Assembly (NCBI RefSeq): GCF_000321225.1
Contig: NW_004450397.1
Location: 1,757,875-1,821,874, forward strand
DNA from: Odobenus rosmarus divergens
Taxonomy: Eukaryota; Chordata; Mammalia; Carnivora; Odobenidae
DNA: 64,000 nucleotides
Direction of reading: 5' to 3'
Part shown: positions 60,056 to 64,000 of the stretch, piece after piece
How positions within the stretch are numbered: the stretch's first letter is position 1
How the letters are laid out: each line of letters opens with the position of its first letter
Notes under the pieces: model-generated
Databases searched by the model: none
Told to the model about the DNA's origin: nothing
Seen by the model: the letters and a program-made list of their open reading frames with translations, nothing else
Position numbers and translations under genes: made by a program

Positions 60056-60699
60056 AAAAATACACAATTATTAATGCACAGTTAAACATATGCATTGCTT
60101 ATTTTGGTTTTGCAAAAATGGGACCATATATATCATGCCTAATTTGGAAACACCTTTTTCACTTAATGTGTTTTCATGTGAGTAAAGGTATACTTGATTC
60201 TTATTTAAATCAAAGATCTTTCTTTCCAATGTAGTGTTTTTTTTTTTCTTTTTAACAGAGTGAACTTTGAAATTCATTGTTCAATTGTTAAATAGCTAGG
60301 AATTGGTAAAAAGACATGATGTAGAGCACTAAAATACTTATTATTTAAATAAATTTGATAGTATTATTTTAATTTTGATTTTCAGTGATTCATCTGTTTT
60401 AGAAGAATGCATTGGTAAATCAGACATAATATCAAATTAAAATTTGATTTCTTGGATTTCTTATAGTGTATGTATCTATTTTAAATTATTAAAATAATTT
60501 GAAGGAAATTATTCATTTGAGTGTTAATTATAATTATTACATTATGAAACACAAGTTCAAATAGTACTTTTTGTGGTTATATTGACACAGAGGGAAATGC
60601 CACAGTAATCTATAGATTGTACATTAGGTTTTGTTTCTCTGAAATTAGATTATTTGGTAATTCAGAGCTGTCCTGTGGACTATTACTGAGCATAGATAA

Positions 60700-60830
60700 G
60701 AAGGAATAAGTAATATTTTAATAGTTTGTAGTATGTGCCCAGGACTGAATTACATGCTTAGCATATGTTATCTCATCTTAATTTTGCAAATAATTTCTAT
60801 TTTAGAAATAAGCTCCTCTATAAAGAATAT
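60700..60830 (-). repeat. Possible MIR, antisense
   Basis: GTGCCCAGGACTGAATTACATGC-like order followed by TATGTTATCTCATCTTAATTTTG and ATTTTAGAAATAAG weakly follows the reverse complement of MIR. Confidence 0.45.
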
Positions 60831-61054
60831 AAAACTTAGTTGGAAATATACCCTTACATACCAGTAGTCCCCACAAGTATGTGATTATTTTATCTAACTA
60901 TATTATATAATATGTATATTAAGTATGTATATTTAGTTGGCTTCATAGGCATATTATTTTATGTATAAACATAACATACAAATTATGAAATATTTATATT
61001 ATAGTTTTGCACATTATGCATCCACTGTTAAACATGAATATACATATGTATGCC

Positions 61055-61081
61055 ACAAACACACACACACACACACACACT
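61055..61081. repeat. (CA)n microsatellite
   Basis: An AC run of about 12 units precedes an unassigned 240-bp stretch that ends in TTAAAAAAAAGAAAAAA at 61307-61322. Confidence 0.93.
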
Positions 61082-62239
61082 ACTGTATCAAGAGCATCCT
61101 CTGCTTTTGCAGGAACTGGCACCCCTGAAGGATGATCCCAACTCATTTTGGGAGATTTTCAGGATGTGGTCTGAAGGGTTTTTAGGAAGAGGTCCAACGT
61201 ATTTTTCCAACTTTCTTTGTGCCTCTGTTTTTCAAGTTTGCTGTTATGCTGGGCGTTTGGGTTTTCTGCTGTTAAATATTTTTGAGTGTTTTACTTACTC
61301 ATGGGTTAAAAAAAAGAAAAAATGAATTGTACAGAAGAGCTTATAAATACCCTATACCCCTTTTAACTACCTCAAATTTTGCCTTCGAGAGACATTTATC
61401 TTTAAATATCTATATTTGTGCTTCTTATTGTAGTTAACTCTCATTTCTTACTAATATTCCCATATTTTATTTTTTGATTTACCAACTTCAGATGTTATTT
61501 ATTGACTTCCTGATATGTTGGTTGAAAATTTAGGTCATTTACTATTTTAACCTTTTTGTTCCTCTCTTGATATAGTTATATCACTATCTAGTTTTCCTTG
61601 TAAATGGAATAAAATACTTATAGTAGCTGATATACTTTAACCTTTATGTTTAGATTCATGAAATGGAGTATCTCATGTATTTCCTTTGTAAGATCACACT
61701 ATTATAGCTCCTCTCCATTCTTTTACCTCTCATTCTCCCTTCCATTTCCTAAAATCTGTCAGCAGTGATTTTATATTTTTTTAAGATTGGTAACATTTGC
61801 ATTCTAATCTGCAACCAATTTTTAAATCTTTTGCTCTCTGTTTCTATGTTGTTTATAAAAACTGAACACTAGTGAACTCCACTTACATTGCTATCATGAT
61901 GTAAATATTGTTTGTTTTTTTTTTAATAGAGCCATACGGTGTTTTGTGAATACGTATTTTTTTTCTTTATTTCAAAGCTTTAGGGCTACTCAAAATAGAA
62001 TGTCCACACATAGGGTCCTGTTTTCATACCCCAGTAAATATTCAAAATTGAGCCAGGTATTAGTTTTCTTTTTAGAAAAAAAGAAGCATTAGCATGCTGG
62101 GGTTTTTTTTTTTTTTTTGGTATAGATTTTCCACTTAAATCTGTAATTACCTTTCTAGTTTCCTGTAGGAAGAAGAAATGTATACTTATTTTCTGTACTT
62201 CTAATATTTATTATGTCTACTGCCTGGAGTACATTACAT

Positions 62240-63480
62240 TTTTCTTTTGAAGACCCCTGATTTTCTGTTCTAATGACAATTGGTTGCTTTATATTTGGAC
62301 GCTGACTTTCCAATGCAATTTTCATTTTTTTTAAAGTTGCTTTTTGCCTTTGTATTTCCTCTTGTTCTGTTCCTTTATTATGTCCTAAAGTTTTTCTTAA
62401 CTCTCAGTCATGTCATATTATTTATTTAGTGAAATCTGTTCTCCACACACTCTGGTTTCAGGATTTTCCTGGAGATCTTTCTTCCAGCTCTGTCAGGAGT
62501 GATTACTCATGGTTACTCTCTAGGTCTGTAGCCCAGATGTCATCCTGATATTTCCATTTGATGCTTTCTTGGGTGGATATTTTGTTTCCTTTTTACTGGG
62601 GTTCATTTTCATTTTGCTAATGTACTTTCTTACATAACTTCTTTTTTTAAAAATATTTTATTTGTTTATTTGACAGAGAGATAGAGAGAGAGCACAAGTA
62701 GGCAGAGTGGCAGGCAGAGGGAGAGGGAGAAGCAGGCTCTCCACTGAGCAGGGAGCTTGAGTGGCGCTTGATCCCAGGACCCCAGGATCATGACCTGAGC
62801 CGAAGGTAGCCGCTTAACCAACTGAGCCACCCAGGTGCCCCTCTTACATAACTTCTTAAGAAAATATGCAATTTTTATTAATCTAAATTTTGACCAAAGA
62901 TGAAATTCCAGATTGAAAAAATTTTGGCTGAGAACTTTGAAAGAATTGATCTGCTGTGTTCTAGCATTCAATGATGCTAATAGTGAGTCTGAAACCAGTC
63001 TAATTCTCTTTCCTTTTATGATTCTTGGTTTTCTGAAATTTCACTGTGGTAAGTCTAGATGCTAGTTTTTTTTTTTTCCTTTTTAAGTCAAGTTACCACT
63101 CACTAGGCAATTTGATTTTGTAGATTCTTATGTCTGAGAAATATATTTTACATTTTTATCTGTTCTCTTTTGCTGGAACTCTTAGTTGTTTGTTAGTCTT
63201 CCTATATTAATCTTCTGTTTCACTTATACTTTCTCTTGTACTCCATAACTTCATTTCTACTGAAAATTTTTATTTTGAGAATGAGACATTTGATTTCAGT
63301 TAGTTCTTTCTTGTTTTGTAATTTTTTCCATGGCCTTTTATTCTTGCTTAGTTGATCTTAATGAATGCAGTATATTCTTCAGGGTAATTAGACTTTATTA
63401 ATAATATCTTTAGATCCTGGCACTACTCTTTTATATGAAATCTTGTTATTATTTTTTAAAATATGTTTTGCCTTCTGTAA
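62240..63480 (-). mobile_element. HAL1-like/ancient L1, antisense
   Basis: TTTTGGCTGAGAACTTTG, GATCTGCTGTGTTCTAGC, ATTCAATGATGCTAATAG, TCTAATTCTCTTTCC and TTCTGAAATTTCACTGTGG match an old antisense HAL1/L1M series I recognise. A SINE splits it. Confidence 0.6.
62644..62841 (-). mobile_element. CAN-SINE, antisense, 16-bp target duplication
   Basis: TCTTACATAACTTCTT is repeated at 62628-62643 and 62842-62857. The head ends GAGCCACCCAGGTGCCCC. Confidence 0.97.
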
Positions 63481-64000
63481 TGGTGCAAGATTCTCTTCTT
63501 AAATGGCTTCTGATTATTGGTTGTATGTTTGCTTTTAAGAATGATTCAATATAAAACCTGAGTGGGACCTCTTGGTGGATTAGTTGGGTTTGAACTGTGG
63601 CAAGGCTTGGTATAGGATGCGTGGGTGAACAGCAGATCATTGTTGTATGGCTTTTAAAAGCCAGAATTTAGGGCGCTTTGCTTTGAGTACCAACATCTAT
63701 ACTAATCATACTAATTATTGGTTGACTTAGTTCTTACTTTTCCCAGCAATTTGATCAGTTCTTTAGAAAAGAACATTTTTTCCCCTCAAGATCTTAAAAT
63801 TGTCTGGCTCCTGATTATTCTATGCTACAGGGATAGTATGGTAGGGAGAGGGATAGTGACGAGAAATGGGAGTAAAGGAAGTTAACTGTTAGTTGTAGAT
63901 CAGTGAGTCCTATATTTTTAGCCCCTTTTCTCACTGCTGGTCTAAAGCTTGCTTGCTTTTTCCTAGTCCCAGTCTCTCTGTGGATATACAAATCAAGTTG

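Larger units (their letters stand above)
25521..64000 (+). other. SPAG16: SPAG16 intron downstream of exon C (partial, at least 38.5 kb)
   Basis: The intron opens with GTATGA at 25521, and no later coding exon is visible. It is mostly old antisense L1, ERV-like sequence, L2, HAL1-like and SINE copies. Stretches without a recognisable feature are 25521-27044 (a slightly GC-richer patch at 26460-26660 is unassigned), 37050-37976, 38113-39574, 39796-41259, 45331-45808, 46051-46579, 54721-55844, 59571-59848, 60073-60699, 60831-62239 and 63481-64000. Confidence 0.8.

Noticed and set aside
61081..61325. Possible processed pseudogene after the CA repeat, ending in an A-rich run
   Set aside because: I found no convincing target duplication and no recognisable protein. 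The CA repeat and A run can each arise alone.
1..64000. A CRISPR array, operon or other prokaryotic-style system
   Set aside because: The repeats are SINE/LINE copies with no regular spacing, and gene structure is intron-exon. Nothing bacterial or phage-like is present.

Overview
This window is mammalian nuclear DNA from a carnivoran. The evidence is about two dozen copies of the tRNA-Lys-derived CAN-SINE (tRNA-like head, CT-rich middle, AATAAA-rich tail), together with carnivoran L1 3' ends. The SINE head (GGGCGCCTGGGTGGCTCAG) and the internal CATCGGGCTCCCTGCTC match what I recall of bears, seals and mustelids better than dog or cat, so I favour an arctoid caniform. The exact species cannot be read from the sequence.

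Only one protein-coding gene is visible: SPAG16, the mammalian PF20 homologue and an axonemal central-apparatus protein, on the + strand. Three internal coding exons are present at 7231-7348, 18970-19039 and 25411-25520. All have consensus splice sites and compatible phases, and together they encode about 100 residues of the N-terminal coiled-coil/linker part ahead of the WD40 repeats. The rest is intron: at least 7.2 kb upstream, 11.6 kb and 6.4 kb between exons, and at least 38.5 kb downstream. No promoter, first exon, last exon or WD40 exon was seen, so both ends of the gene lie outside the window.

The introns are packed with retrotransposons of several ages. At the left edge lies the antisense 5'UTR of a 5'-complete L1 whose body runs off the window. 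From about 4.8 to 18.2 kb there are nested L1 and SINE insertions, including three L1 copies with internal inversions. From 22 to 31 kb there is an old 4-kb L1 that hosts an unidentified 366-bp insertion with 14-bp target duplications. From 31 to 37 kb there is degraded, ERV-like sequence studded with SINEs. From 37 to 64 kb lie older L1M, HAL1-like, two L2 and MIR remnants, a further 4-kb carnivoran L1 and more SINEs. Most L1 sequence is antisense to SPAG16, the usual bias for introns.

No new multi-gene system, CRISPR array or RNA gene is supported. The less expected items are the unidentified retroposed insertion at 28.9-29.3 kb, the clustered inverted L1 copies, the tail-to-tail inverted SINE pair at 49.7 kb, two SINEs inserted at one target at 33.5-33.9 kb, a 78-bp tandem duplication inside an L2, and an unexplained GC-richer island at 45.04-45.33 kb.
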